Origin: Chromobotia macracanthus
Lineage: Eukaryota > Chordata > Actinopteri > Cypriniformes > Botiidae
Reading direction: 5' to 3'
Length of the DNA: 64,000 nucleotides
Assembly (NCBI GenBank): GCA_036877525.1
Contig: JAZGTH010000063.1
Location: forward strand, 788,501 to 852,500
The position numbers and the translations under genes were made by a program. Below the pieces are notes generated by a model. The model saw only the letters and a list, made by a program, of their open reading frames with translations, was not told the DNA's origin and did no database searches. Shown in pieces: positions 1 to 12,213 of this stretch. Positions within the stretch are counted from its first letter, which is position 1. The number at the start of each line of letters is the position of its first letter.

Positions 1-757
1 TGAGGGACTTGTCTTTTAAGGGTGTCTTCACTGCGGCTCTGAGGGACGTGTCTTTTAAGGGTGTCTTCACTGCAGCTCTGAGGGACGTTTGTTTTAAGGG
101 TGTCTTCACTGCGGCTCTGAGGGACGTGTCTTTTAAGGGTGTCTTCACTGCGGCTCTGAGGGACGTTTGTTTTAAGGGTGTCTTCACTGCGGCTCTGAGG
201 GACGTGTCTTTTAAGGGTGTCTTCACTGCGGCTCTGAGGGACGTGTCTTTTAAGGGTGTCTTCACTGCGGCTCTGAGGGACGTTTGTTTTAAGGGTGTCT
301 TCACTGCGGCTCTGAGGGACGTGTCTTTTAAGGGTGTCCTCACTGCAGCTCTGAGGGACGTTTGTTTTAAGGGTGTCTTCACTGCGGCTCTGAGGGACGT
401 TTGTTTTAAGGGTGTCTTCACTGCAGCTCTGAGGGACGTGTCTTTTAAGGGTGTCTTCACTGCGGCTCTGAGGGACGTTTGTTTTAAGGGTGTCTTCACT
501 GCAGCTCTGAGGGACGTGTCTTTTAAGGGTGTCTTCACTGCGGCTCTGAGGGACGTTTGTTTTAAGGGTGTCTTCACTGCAGCTCTGAGGGACGTTTGTT
601 TTAAGGGTGTCTTCACTGCAGCTCTGAGGGACGTGTCTTTTAAGGGTGTCTTCACTGCGGCTCTGAGGGACGTTTGTTTTAAGGGTGTCTTCACTGCAGC
701 TCTGAGGGACGTGTCTTTTAAGGGTGTCTTCACTGCAGCTCAGAGGGATGTTTTTTA
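1..757. repeat. 39-bp minisatellite, about 19 copies
   Basis: Tandem array with a 39-bp unit, cut by the left window edge. Two unit types alternate irregularly, one with GTGTCTTTT and one with GTTTGTTTT. A second variable site (CTGCGGC or CTGCAGC) is superimposed. Because 39 is a multiple of 3, the array stays open as a 249-codon frame of 13-residue repeats. That frame has no splice context or non-repeat domain, so I do not call it a gene. It decays into unique AT-rich sequence after 750. Confidence 0.97.
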
Positions 758-1138
758 GGGTTGTTGTTTAGGGTGAGGGAAATAAAAATACAGGAAATGT
801 TAAATTCATATTACATTTTACATATCATCGTTCATGTATCTTGTACATTAATGCATTGTAAAGGCACACTTACACATGCTGTTTGTGAGTGTCATTGCAT
901 TAGATATTAACATTTTAAAGAAAAAGAGGCTCACTGTATAAGCAAAGCTAATTTGACATTTTTATATTTATTGCAGTAAAAATTACTGTATGCAGAAATT
1001 TTTATTAATTGTACCAATGTCTGTTTAAAGGAGAAAAGTTTAACAGTACAGTTAAACATTAACCTTATGTAATCTGCAGAGAGATTATTATTTATTTGCT
1101 TTTTCTTGCATCATCATTTTTTGCCTAAATGGGAACTG
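758..1138. other. AT-rich spacer, nothing recognised
   Basis: Unique AT-rich sequence between two minisatellites. I see no exon with usable splice sites and no repeat family that I recognise. Confidence 0.6.
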
Positions 1139-1704
1139 TCTCATGTTCTCCACACTCTGTCTCATGTTCTCCACACTCTGTCTCATGTTCTCCACACTCT
1201 GTCTCATGTTCTCCACACTCTGTCTCATGTTCTCCACACTCTGTCTCATGTTCTCCACACTCTGTCTCATGTTCTCCACACTCTGTCTCATGTTCTCCAC
1301 ACTCTGTCTCATGTTCTCCACACTCTGTCTCATGTTCTCCACACTCTGTCTCATGTTCTCCACACTCTGTCTCATGTTCTCCACACTCTGTCTCATGTTC
1401 TCCACACTCTGTCTCATGTTCTCCACACTCTGTCTCATGTTCTCCACACTCTGTCTCATGTTCTCCACACTCTGTCTCATGTTCTCCACACTCTGTCTCA
1501 TGTTCTCCACACTCTGTCTCATGTTCTCCACACTCTGTCTCATGTTCTCCACACTCTGTCTCATGTTCTCCACACTCTGTCTCATGTTCTCCACACTCTG
1601 TCTCATGTTCTCCACACTCTGTCTCATGTTCTCCACACTCTGTCTCATGTTCTCCACACTCTGTCTCATGTTCTCCACACTCTGTCTCATGTTCTCCACA
1701 CTCT
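1139..1704. repeat. 21-bp minisatellite, about 27 near-identical copies
   Basis: The unit TCTCATGTTCTCCACACTCTG is repeated about 27 times with no substitution visible by eye. Such uniformity suggests very recent expansion or homogenisation. All frames stay open because the unit is 7 codons long, giving several spurious ORFs on both strands. Confidence 0.97.
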
Positions 1705-1835
1705 CCAGCCTGAGTTCAGCTAATCAGACTCCTGACTTGTTCTGCTTGCAGCATTTGTTGCAGCATGTAGACACTGTAAATAATGGGAATGTATCCAGTG
1801 CCTGTCTGAACATATTTCCACCTGTTACTAAATAG

Positions 1836-1977
1836 TGAGATCTGGCAGACACTTTTATCCAAAGTGACTTACAGTGCATATAAACTATACATTTTCATCA
1901 GTATGTGTGTTCCCTGGGGATTGAACCCACGACCTTTGTGCTGCTAACACAACTAAGCTACAAGAACACTTTATATT
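1836..1977 (-). mobile_element. tRNA-derived SINE, reverse orientation
   Basis: On the minus strand a tRNA-like head is visible, with an A-box-like TAGCTTAGTTG region and a B-box-like GGGTTCAATCCCC. It is followed by a conserved tail whose plus-strand text is GGCAGACACTTTTATCCAAAG. This head and tail combination is common in teleost genomes. The pol III boxes are diverged, so the copy is probably inactive. Confidence 0.72.
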
Positions 1978-4066
1978 TAGAAAGCATACTTACAGACGTG
2001 TGCTGACTCTCCTGGTTGTTGTTCATGATACAAAATAAAACAAATATCAACAGTTAATAACTTTAACTGTATGAAGTAAACAGAAGATTAGAAGACAGTA
2101 CTGTAGATCTGTTTGTAATGTATAAATGTTTGTGTGTGTGAAGTACTGCTATCTGGCCACTTACCGGTGTTATTTAAATGTTTCACCTTAAATAATACAT
2201 AAAAACAGTTCCTCTGTAAACAAATGTGGCCATGAATGTACAGCAGAAATAGAATGAGAGTCACAGGGTTGAGTTATGGGTAGAGAGACAGTACAAGCTC
2301 TTGAATCTCATCTCCAGCAGAGTTCTCCCTCAACTTCTGATGCTACTCTTGTGACTGTCTGTGTGCATGTGATGATGTTTAGGGCTTCAGGGAATATTTA
2401 ATATAAATGCAGTGAATCAGAGATCCAGTGCTTTACTAATTACTGTATAACATTGATTAGTGTAATCTAATGACAGCTGGTGATTGTCACCCATAATAAT
2501 CAGGTACATATAGGTATTAACATTAGTTATGAAGTGAGCTGTAATTAATCCATGCTGAACTGCTTACTAAGACAAGAAAAACTGGAAAGAACACAGCAAT
2601 GGCAACCCCAGGATCATTGATTTAATTTCCAAATAATTGCTTACTTTTGTGCCTTTTTACATAAATGTTTAATACATAGCTTGTCACAGTAAGCATAAAT
2701 GCAGTGAAAAAAGTGAAAATGCTCAAGACTGAACTCTGTCAACCCAAACCACCTCATGTGACACTGTAAACAAGAGACGTTTTCAAGAGAAACAACCACT
2801 CAGTATCTTTTTAAAAGAGGTTCTTCACATGAGGCTTAGCAGCTTAAACATGACGAGCTTGAAAAAAAAACAGAAAATGGGTTCTAAAGTCCAATCCTCT
2901 CATAATTGCAAGCTGACCAAAGGGATTTAGTGTTAATGCACTGAGAAAAAATAACAAGTAGAGAAAGCAATGTGTGCTAATAGATCTCTCACACACACAC
3001 ACAGTTGACTGAATCTCAGGGCTCTTGAGATCAAGACCACTGCAAGATAAATGTAAATCTCAGGAAAGTGTAGGACTAGTTAAGGAGTTAATTTGCTTGA
3101 TATTTTTATTTATATTTCTTCAGGATATCTAGTTCTTTAGATATTTAGGTTATTTAGTTCCTGTATGTACTTTTGAGGTTTCATATCTAGAAATAGTGTA
3201 GGACTTTTATTTACAAGAGATTATATGAACACTAATGTGTTGCAAGGCTACACTGAGTATATTAACAGCAAAGAGAATCTCTCCAGTAGACACTTTAGGA
3301 AGGACTGTAGTGCCCTCAAGTGTTTGTGGACATATATACAGCCTGTCATTAATGGCGCTTGCTAAGACATTCTAACAAACTCTGATCGTTGAATTTCTGA
3401 ATGTAACCTGTTGCTGTGAACACGATACTTCAAATGACATGACAGGTTGGAGAGAGGTTTGCGAAGAAATCAGTCTTACATTTATTTCCTGGTGGATGAT
3501 AAAACAGGCAAAAAATCCCAAAAGCAGAATAAAAATATTCCCAGAAGAAGTATTGTGCCAGATACTGTAAAAGTTCTTCCTGTCATGACAGGAAAAGATA
3601 TTGTGTGATAATTGGAAATAAAAGTGGTGGCATCATGTTTGACAAATCTGACTCTTCTTCTGATCTGCAGATCACCTGACAGTCAGTGAGATTTGAAAGG
3701 TGTGTGGCATGGCTGGGCACTTCTGTGGTCACACTTACCCCTTAAGCTTATTGTTAACTAGCCATAGGGATTGCACACAGAGAGCCTTGTTTGAACTGGA
3801 TCACCCAGCCTGACCTCTCTGCTTGGGCCTGTCTGATCTACACTGACATGTAGCCCGCTACAGAGCACTGCCCACCCAACTGTGATATTTCTTAACTGAA
3901 TCCACACCGAACTCCAGCCCTGACCTGTTACAGAACATCTGAACACATCTGTCAGATTTCTGCCTTGGTCTATGTGGACAATGTGTGCCATCTTTTTACC
4001 AGTGTTTCTTCAATGCATAAACATTTCAGCTCGACTAAAAGTGTTTCTGCTTATTTATCTTGTCAG
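1978..4066. other. Spacer or intron, no exon recognised
   Basis: AT-rich sequence with a short CA run near 2990. It probably holds intron or intergenic sequence upstream of the exon at 4067. I tested AG-bounded segments near 1755, 2325 and 3670 and found early stops or no donor in a usable phase. Confidence 0.5.
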
Positions 4067-6000
4067 GTGACTATCATAAGAAAACTCTAGATCATTCCAT
4101 GAGTCCAAGGTAAGCTGTTTAATCGTTTGACTAAACATTTAGATACATAAAACTAGATAACAATGTACCAAGTGGCATCTTCACACAAATGATGTGAAAA
4201 GTTCTGAAGTGTTTTTACAAACTGATCTCATGGTTGTTTTAAGTGTGATGTTGCTTTACCTCAGATTCATGTACTGAATTAGCATAACAGATGAAATCTG
4301 TGTCGGTTGTTTCATAATATGAGTCCTAACAAATTCTCTTTCTGCAAGGTTTTGCTTAAAAAACATGTTTGTGCTCTCTGTCTTCAAAATTAAAACAATT
4401 TGGTTTGACACTTTGTCATTAAATGACATTCATGCATTCCAAGCTTGTCTTACAGTATGTGTCCAGATTATGGAGTTACTGTATGACATGCATTGTAATT
4501 TGCATATGATGACTCATTACAAGCTTTAGGCACCAGTAAAATCTATGTAGAGCTTGTAAAGGACATAATGTGCATGTATGATATTGAGGTCATTAATGTA
4601 AGTATTTAAGTCCAGTTCATTCCAGTGTCTCCTGTATGGGCTGTTAAAGGTTGTTTTTAGTTTTTCAGTGACAACCTTGTGTTTCCTCCTGCAGAAGACA
4701 AGCATTTAGACACAACCCTGGTAAAAACAGCACTGAGAATACCGCGGGAGAGCAAGTAGATGTAATAAATGGGAACCCCACCCCACCTTATTTTACCAAA
4801 AGCAGCAGCTCAGAGTGGAATAGCTCAGATGATCTTGCTGGTCCATTTTCTGAACTGGACGATTCTTCATCACACACTGACATAGCTCCTTATGTTGGCT
4901 CTGGGAATTTACTCCACATTGTAGCTCCACCCATACCTCCGAAACCCCACACTCTGAGTTCAGAGAACCGAAGACACCTCGCACAGGACCCCTCTCCAAC
5001 CGGACCTCAACGCCTTCCCAGAAACAGCTCGGCTCTGTCCCACACAAACCTGCAGACGTGGCAGGAAAACTCCTCTGAATCCAATCTGCTCTCATCAGAC
5101 ACAAGCTCCAGATCTGGTTCTTCTGACCAGGAGAGGAATGATTTTTCAGCCAGCGAGGGTGAAGAGAAGTTTGTCACCCATCCAGAACCTCCAGTCGACT
5201 CTCCTGCACTTCCCACCACTTATTTTTCTGTGGATAACTGCATGACAGACACGTATCGTGCCAAGTACCATAAAACGAGAGCTGCAGTTTATATGGTGGC
5301 AGACAGCAGAGATCAGACTTCATCTGGTGAAAGTGATTATGGGGAAAAACTTTCACAGCACTCCAGAGCCATACCAGCCCCAGGTAACATCAATATATAT
5401 GTCTACAGCCCACCCTTACTAATGTGTACTAGAGGTCTTCTTGAGTCCCAACATTCATACCGACTCAAATTGACCCGAATCACTTCTTACTCGGACCCGA
5501 CAGGCATAAATTAATTTTTTATAAGAAAAACCCGACCCAAGACAGCCCCAATGAAATTAGACCGGTCGGGTCTATGTGGAAAAAGCACATTTATTTTAAA
5601 TTACCCAAGACCCGAGGCAACTAAAAACCGAACCCGACCCAGCACTTGAAGTTTTGGACCCGAACCCACTCGGGTCATGGGTCAGACCTTGGGTTTTCGG
5701 ATCCACGTGAAGACCTCTAATGCGTACAGTATGCTATTATAACAGCATTTATATAAAGAATATATGTACTCATATATATATGTGAATATATGTATTAATT
5801 GGTGTATTTATCAGCTCATGTCTGAGCATATCATTAAATTAATTTAGTGATAAGTAGCATATATTATATTATTTATTTTTAATATATATTTAATTATCTG
5901 TATATTATTATTTTGTGTTTCAGTTCATGTCAGCAGTAAACCTGCTGTACAATGGAGCCCTGTTTCTGTGAAAGGTTTGGATGAACATGGATTCCTATGA
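4067..6000 (+). CDS. 3' exons of an unidentified Ser/Pro-rich protein
   Basis: I do not recognise this gene. Two exons are well supported and one is likely. They are 4067-4109 (after TTGTCAG, before GTAAGC), 4695-5383 (after CCTGCAG, before GTAACA) and 5924-6000 (after TTTCAG, stop TGA at 5998). The phases agree at both junctions, which supports one mRNA. The roughly 269 residues visible are low-complexity and acidic/serine-rich, and look disordered. They contain a proline motif PPIPPKP (about residue 90) that fits an SH3-binding PxxPxK site. A tyrosine-containing block, YFSVDNCMTDTYRAKYHK, looks constrained. The end reads WSPVSVKGLDEHGFL. This suggests the C-terminal tail of an adaptor or of a receptor's cytoplasmic side. 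The 5' part must lie further left, probably outside the window. An intronic hAT-like element sits between the last two exons. Confidence 0.7.
5430..5719. mobile_element. Non-autonomous hAT-like element (MITE), 290 bp
   Basis: The left end TAGAGGTCTTC and the right end GAAGACCTCTA are exact 11-bp inverted repeats. They are flanked by ATGTGTAC (5422-5429) and ATGCGTAC (5720-5727), an 8-bp target-site duplication with one mismatch. An 8-bp duplication is the hAT signature. The interior is rich in CCCGACCC/GGGTCGGG motifs and has no transposase frame. It lies in the last intron of the unidentified gene. Confidence 0.85.
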
Positions 6001-7160
6001 CATCAGCTCTCGTCTGTGAAATACTCTGCCTGAGACATACACATCAATGTACTTTAATTGCCTTCTCTTGCAAATGTGTATATTTTGGAATTTTGCATTT
6101 GGAGAGAGTGTGATATCTGAAATCTTACATATGCACATTTTCAAGCCAGAAGACAACAATATAGCAACGGAATAACTTGTTTGTCTGGAACACTTTAGAC
6201 TATATAGTGTATTTGATGACTAAAGACTAACAGCCCTGTGGAGATTTAATAGTTGATAGTTATTGGATTATTTGGAGGGATGTTGACTACTACTGATTTT
6301 CCCTCCAGTGGTTTAATGTTTTTGAATGTGGGGGCAGAAATGTTCAGTGTCTGATTGTGTTTTCAGAGGGTGAAGTTGTTGAATGAGAAACAACACCCAT
6401 GTTTAGTAAAAACTGCCTGTGAAAAGAACAATGAAGCCTGTCTTAATATGTTTGATTTTGATGAGTTAGATGACCACTTAAATTACTTGTCATTTTGTTG
6501 TGCTTAGTGTCTTTTGACTAGTGTGCACAGGATTTCTTTACAGGACACCAGAGAATGAAATGTTTGATTGCTGAGCTTAAAGGTACAGTAGACAATTTAA
6601 AGAGCAACACGGCTCTCTCCAAAACCACGACCCTCCAACATGAACACTCTGATGAGAGAAGATCGTCTGCACAAGCAGGGTGTGGTATACAAAACAGGTT
6701 TCACAGGCAAGAAGGACATCCTGTCATTGCATTCAGATTAAATGTAATGATTGAACAAACATTATATGGTCCTGAGCGTTCCGCAGGAAATGGAAGACAT
6801 GTATACATACATATTCATTTAGACCACTTCACTTGGTGATTTCTATCAGGATGTGAAGACACTTTCAACCGGAACAACAAAAAATGTTTCTGGAACAAAT
6901 TGCCTACCCTGCCTTTAATTCATAAATTGTAAATGTTGGATTCTGAAATTATTTGGGTACACCAAAGTATGTTTGGTTTATCTTTTCACATTTGGAACAA
7001 AAGTTTGTTTGTATGATATTTTGTATATTGTAGTGCCTTATTTTGTATGCAAGGGTGGGATAAAGGTGTTTATATCTGTAAAATGTTAACTTTTCAATTC
7101 TTTTGTATAATGTAGATCATTTTGATTAAGAACTTTTAATAAACTGATTTATTTAAGCAT
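6001..7160 (+). other. 3' UTR of the unidentified gene
   Basis: This AT-rich non-coding stretch follows the TGA at 5998-6000 and runs to a canonical polyadenylation hexamer at 7138. The open frame at 6555-6839 shows no coding character and is probably part of this UTR. Confidence 0.6.
7138..7143 (+). terminator. Polyadenylation signal AATAAA
   Basis: Canonical hexamer about 1.14 kb after the stop of the unidentified plus-strand gene, in an AT-rich context. Confidence 0.6.
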
Positions 7161-7163
7161 AGA

Positions 7164-10100
7164 GTAGTTTTATTTTATATCAAAGTTATAAGTTTTGTCT
7201 CGTTTCATTTTTCAACTTATTATATATTACTGTACATACACTGTAGAGTATTATTAGAGTAATATTATAATTACTGTGATTTATATAACTTATCATTTAT
7301 ATACCTTACTGTGATTTTATTTGTGAGTCATATATAGTAAAGTACATTACTTTATACAGTTAATTCTTGTTACAGAATCTAAACTCTGCACCTCACCAGT
7401 CGATTCGAGTCAATTTGAGAGGCACAAACCATAATTCTATGAAATTTGTATATTCCAATTTACAGCATTCATTTCAGAGAGAACATTTTCAGAGAAATAA
7501 AACCTTGACATTTTTCTCTTGTTTTTCTTATCAAAAAAATTGTAGGAAACTATATATTTTTTAAATGGAAGTCTTTGCATTGGCAGCATTTACCAGAGGT
7601 TTTTCCAGACTTATGAAAGTAATTTCATGAATCATAAAATAAAATTAATATCATAAAATCTGATATTAAATGTTCTGCAGTTCCAGCAGTTGACGTACTA
7701 AACATTTCCTGATGAATGTTTGTTTGTTCAACATCAGGTGAATATCATGTGCAGTGCGAAGCTCTAATAGTCTTGTGAATCCAGAGCTGGTGTTTAATCA
7801 GCATTACCTCATGTTTGAACATGTGTAGGGATCTCCCTTTCCCTTCCTGAAATCTCTTATTTGCCATTGTGTTTTTCTCCTGACCAGGACAAGGACATCA
7901 TTCTTCCTGATTTTTGGCAGGTTCCACAGTGATGGGCTCTCCATTAAAATCTGCCCAGAAATACAAAAAAACCTGTTGTGTATTGGCACTCTTGCAGCCA
8001 ATCATCAATCAAAACTTAGTTGTTGCCTGTGTTGTGTAGCTTGTTTGTAATTTTAAGAGTTAAGCAATAGGGGTGTTCAGTTGTTTTTCTTATACTGTCA
8101 TGTAAGTGTTTCCAATGTAGTTTCATTGCTCTTTCATTTGTGTTCCATCAGATCTTGAGAAGAGCTGTGTTTAGAGTCTGAAGTTTCTGGAGGACAAAGC
8201 CAATGAGCCGGTGGAGAAAGCTGTGAAACATCTCCAGAACTCAGTCACTGTCTACAGCACCTGCTGGCTTTAACTGCAACAGTCTGTATTAGGAAAATAA
8301 ATCACCTCTGTCAATGTTCTGAAAAAGTTTTGTGACTTTTACTGTTTCAGATACAACTTTCCATTTGCCTGTTGTCACATTATGGAAGGACGTTGCACAC
8401 GTCCAAGACCACAGGAGAACATCAACAGAATTTTAAGCAAAATCTTTAAAGGACAGGTACATCTTTAAAGAACAAAAAGTAGATTTGATTCATTTTCTTA
8501 GCCGTGATGGAGATTCAGGAAGGTCTGAGCTGTTTCAGAATAGACAGAAAATATATTGCTTTGTAGGAAGTATGCGAACCATCTGCTGACTTTTAGAGCA
8601 GTCAGCTTTTTCATTTTGTCCAGATTACCTATAGATGTGTGCTTCTGTGAACCAAGATCATCAAACTTTATTCAATTAATCAAAAAAAATGTGTTAATAA
8701 CTAACACACTTGTTTTTACAAAGGGCTACTTTATTGTCTTTCTCTGCCCAATTTCATTTGCATGTGTGTGTTTCAAAAGGTTTGTAATCAAAGAGCATGA
8801 TTATGTTTTCTGTTAATTCTCTAGTTACTTTTTAAGACTGGGTGGAACCTAACAGAGTGCCACAATCTTAGATTAAAACAACACTAACTTATCTGTGCTT
8901 GTAAGGTCCTCCCATCGCAACACCACTGGTTCATTTTTAAAAAGTACAATTTTTATGGTTGCTGCTGAAACATCTTAACAGTGAATTCATGTTTAATGGA
9001 TATTTAATTCAGAATAATTCCCTGCGTTTTCCCTCATTTTATTACACTACCCGAGATAAGAGAGATAAGAAGGGGAAACTCCTATTTGCTTAAATGCCAT
9101 TTAGCAAACAATATAAAATTAGTTCTGTAACTAAGGTCTGTCATAATTTACTTACCCATTACCATATATTGTTCTGAACCCATGTGACGTTTTGATTAGC
9201 CTAAGGGAAGAGTAAATGATGACAGAATTTGTCATTTTGATTGACCTGGTTTGACTAGCTGGTTGTTTAAAATAGAGGTCTGCATGTGACTGCTTTTTTA
9301 TTTCTTCTCCTGCTTCTTATTCGCTACCCGCTGGTTATGATTTCCTTCATGACCTGACCTATCCAGTTAACTTTACATATCCTTTACAGAATGTCATATT
9401 TCAATATTATAATTAGATGAAGAAAGAGAGAGATTTTTGAGAAAGTATGAGATAATTAAGTACTTTTATTTGTCCTAACATACAATATTATCACTCCAAA
9501 AATAAAACAATAGAAACATCACAGAACCTCATGGATATAATGATATAATGGCCAAAACACATTGGTTCTAATAAAAACTACAATGGGCTCTATGGGTTCC
9601 ACTGGTAGAAAAAGACAAAAAGGATTCAGAATGGTTAACTGCTGATGGCCTGTAATGCTTTTGTAGTGAAATCATTAGTATTTTTGTAATGAATTCTCTT
9701 CTGCTGATGTCTGAACTTTAAATCTCTTTAAATATGACTTCTGTCACTCAGAACAGTGGAACAGTTATATGTACTGTATTATTACTGTAAGATAATAATA
9801 CAGATCAAATCATTTATAGTTTTCTATTCAAACAGTACACAGTACACCTTTTCTGTGCCTGGTTTTTAAAGGATTGAATGGGTATCCATCATTTCTGTTG
9901 TACATTATACTAATGTTTTATACCTGAGTTCTCTTGAAGTCTGATGTAAAATTCTAGATTTGAAATTTACCCAAAATGCTCTTTTATAACAAAGAAATAT
10001 TTACATGGAAATACTATAAGATATTATATATAGTCATGAATAATCAATTATAACAAAATGTATTATGTACTACAATGTGTAAATCAGGGCATGCAACATC

Positions 10101-10530
10101 TCACTAACATTGTTAATATAAACCGATAATACACAGAGATAACAAAAAAGTGACCAATAAATTCTGTGTTAATATATTTTGAAAATCAGACTGTATTCCT
10201 GAAGGGATGTCATCTCTCATGGTCATGTACAGCACTGATACTTGTGACACCATTAGAAAGGAGATATCAGAGCAGAGAGAGGTGTATGCTTTGTAACCTG
10301 CAGATTTTAAACTTGTTGTTTAACCTCCAAATCACCTTTATTATTTCAGACACTAAGATGAGAACAATATTGTGTGTGTACTTCAGTAATGCTGTGAGAA
10401 CTTTGCGCGTCTGGCCACAAGATGTCACAAAAGAGCAGGATAAACCTTTTAGGAGGTCACGTGGTTTGGCGTCCGTTTTGTTGAGCTGAGTGCATTAGTG
10501 CTCCTGCTTCCGCTTTCTGTACTGTGTAAA
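7164..10530. other. AT-rich intergenic sequence
   Basis: Mostly unique AT-rich spacer. I see no convincing gene. A short open segment at 8175-8274 follows a TTTAG and ends in TAA 21 bases before an AATAAA (8296-8301). It is too short to call and is listed under findings. Confidence 0.5.
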
Positions 10531-10531
10531 C

Positions 10532-11219
10532 ATGATATCTGATGATGTCTGATGATATCTGATGATGTCTGATGATATCTGATGATATCTGATGATATCT
10601 GATGATGTCTGATGATATCTGATGATGTCTGATGATGTCTGATGATGTCTGATGATGTCTGATGATATCTGATGATGTCTGATGATGTTTGATGATGTCT
10701 GATGATATCTGATGATGTCTGATGATGTCTGATGATGTCTGATGATGTCTGATGATGTCTGATGATGTCTGATGATGTCTGATGATATCTGATGATAGCT
10801 GATGATGTCTGATGATATCTGATGATATCTGATGATGTCTGATGATGTCTGATGATATCTGATTATGTCTGATGATAGCTGATGATGTCTGATGATGTCT
10901 GATGATATCTGATGATGTCTGATGATATCTGATGATGTCTGATGATATCTGATGATGTCTGATGATGTCTGATGATGTCTGATGATATCTGATGATATCT
11001 GATGATAGCTGATGATGTCTGATGATATCTGATGATGTCTGATGATGTCTGATGATATCTGATGATATCTGATGATGTCTGATGATGTCTGATGATGTCT
11101 GATGATATCTGATGATGTCTGATGATATCTGATGATGTCTGATGTTGTCTGATGATATCTGATGATAGCTGATGATGTCTGATGATGTCTGATGATGTCT
11201 GATGATATCTGATGATATC
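10532..11219. repeat. 10-bp minisatellite, about 69 copies
   Basis: Units are GATGATGTCT or GATGATATCT, with rarer GATGATAGCT and single-base variants. The array lies about 0.8-1.5 kb upstream of the tspan5 promoter. Confidence 0.96.
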
Positions 11220-11535
11220 AGTGCTGCCAGTCCTGCTAGCTTGTTTACTGACGCTTGATATGAAACTGAAGATTGTTGCTGTTTTTTACTTATATTTCAC
11301 TTACAGTGTCGCCATCGGCAGTGTGTGCAGCTGCTCAGTGAGGCACAGGCAGACTCAACATCTCCTATTAATGCATTATTTTGTGTTTATTTTCTATATT
11401 ATTATATTGTTTTCGTATCATAACATTAAAGTACAGGTTTTAAAGTAGGTTCAACATTCACTCAGTATTCAGACTGTTTAACTGTTTATGATGCGTTAAC
11501 TAACAACATCTCTGACACGTAAGTGCTGATACACT

Positions 11536-11935
11536 TAATATAACAATGTAATAATATAACAATGTAATATAACAATGTAATAATATAACAATGTAATATA
11601 ACAATGTAATAATATAACAATGAAATAATATAATAATGTAATAATATAACAATGTAATAATATAACAATGAAATAATATAATAATGTAATAATATAACAA
11701 TGTAATAATATAACAATGTAATAATATAACAATGTAATAATATAACAATGTAATAATATAACAATGTAATATAACAATGTAATAATATAACAATGTAATA
11801 TAATAATGTAATAATATAACAATGAAATAATATAATAATGTAATAATATAACAATGTAATAATATAACAATGAAATAATATAATAATGTAATAATATAAC
11901 AATGTAATAATATAATAATGTAATAATATAACAAT
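11536..11935. repeat. AT-rich tandem repeat, about 11-16 bp units
   Basis: Repeated AATATAACAATGTAAT-type units of slightly varying length, with ATAATGTAAT and GAAATAATAT variants. It stops abruptly at a GC-rich promoter segment at about 11935. It gives spurious minus-strand ORFs rich in Tyr, Ile and Leu. Confidence 0.95.
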
Positions 11936-11989
11936 GGCTCGCAGCTGGACGGGAGGGGAGGGTCTCGTGCTGGGGAAGACCCAGGCGCC

Positions 11990-12213
11990 CCGCTGATTGG
12001 TTACTAGTGCTGTCAATCAAAGGCAGCGGTCAGCGCGGGTATAAAGGCTGCTGTTGTGAGTGGCTCGACAGAAGGCCGCGCTGCTCCACATGGTTCAGCT
12101 CTGATGGTGAGGTGCGCTGCTGGAGATGCTCTCCTGTGCATAATAACATTAGTGCGCGGTTTCCTCGGAACAATTCTCCAGTTTTGTGTCAGTAGTTTGC
12201 GCTGGAGTCAATG
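11990..12213 (+). promoter_or_regulatory. tspan5: tspan5 core promoter and 5' UTR
   Basis: A GC-rich island wedged between tandem arrays. It holds an inverted CCAAT box (GATTGG, 11995-12000) and, 40 bp downstream, a TATA box (TATAAAGG, 12040-12047). Transcription would be expected to begin around 12070, giving a 5' UTR of about 145 bases. Both elements are read directly; promoter activity is inferred. Confidence 0.65.

Noticed and set aside
9..758. 249-codon repeat protein at the left edge
   Set aside because: Translation of a 39-bp minisatellite with no flanking coding sequence or splice signals.
1088..1835. Overlapping open frames on both strands (ENMRQSV, SHVLHTL and other repeats)
   Set aside because: Several frames of one 21-bp array are open at once, which shows a lack of coding constraint.
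1836..1977. Functional tRNA gene
   Set aside because: A- and B-box-like words are present, but no cloverleaf can be completed and the fused tail identifies a SINE.
6555..6839. 94-codon frame after the unidentified gene
   Set aside because: It lies between that gene's stop and its polyadenylation signal and shows no recognisable domain or splice context.
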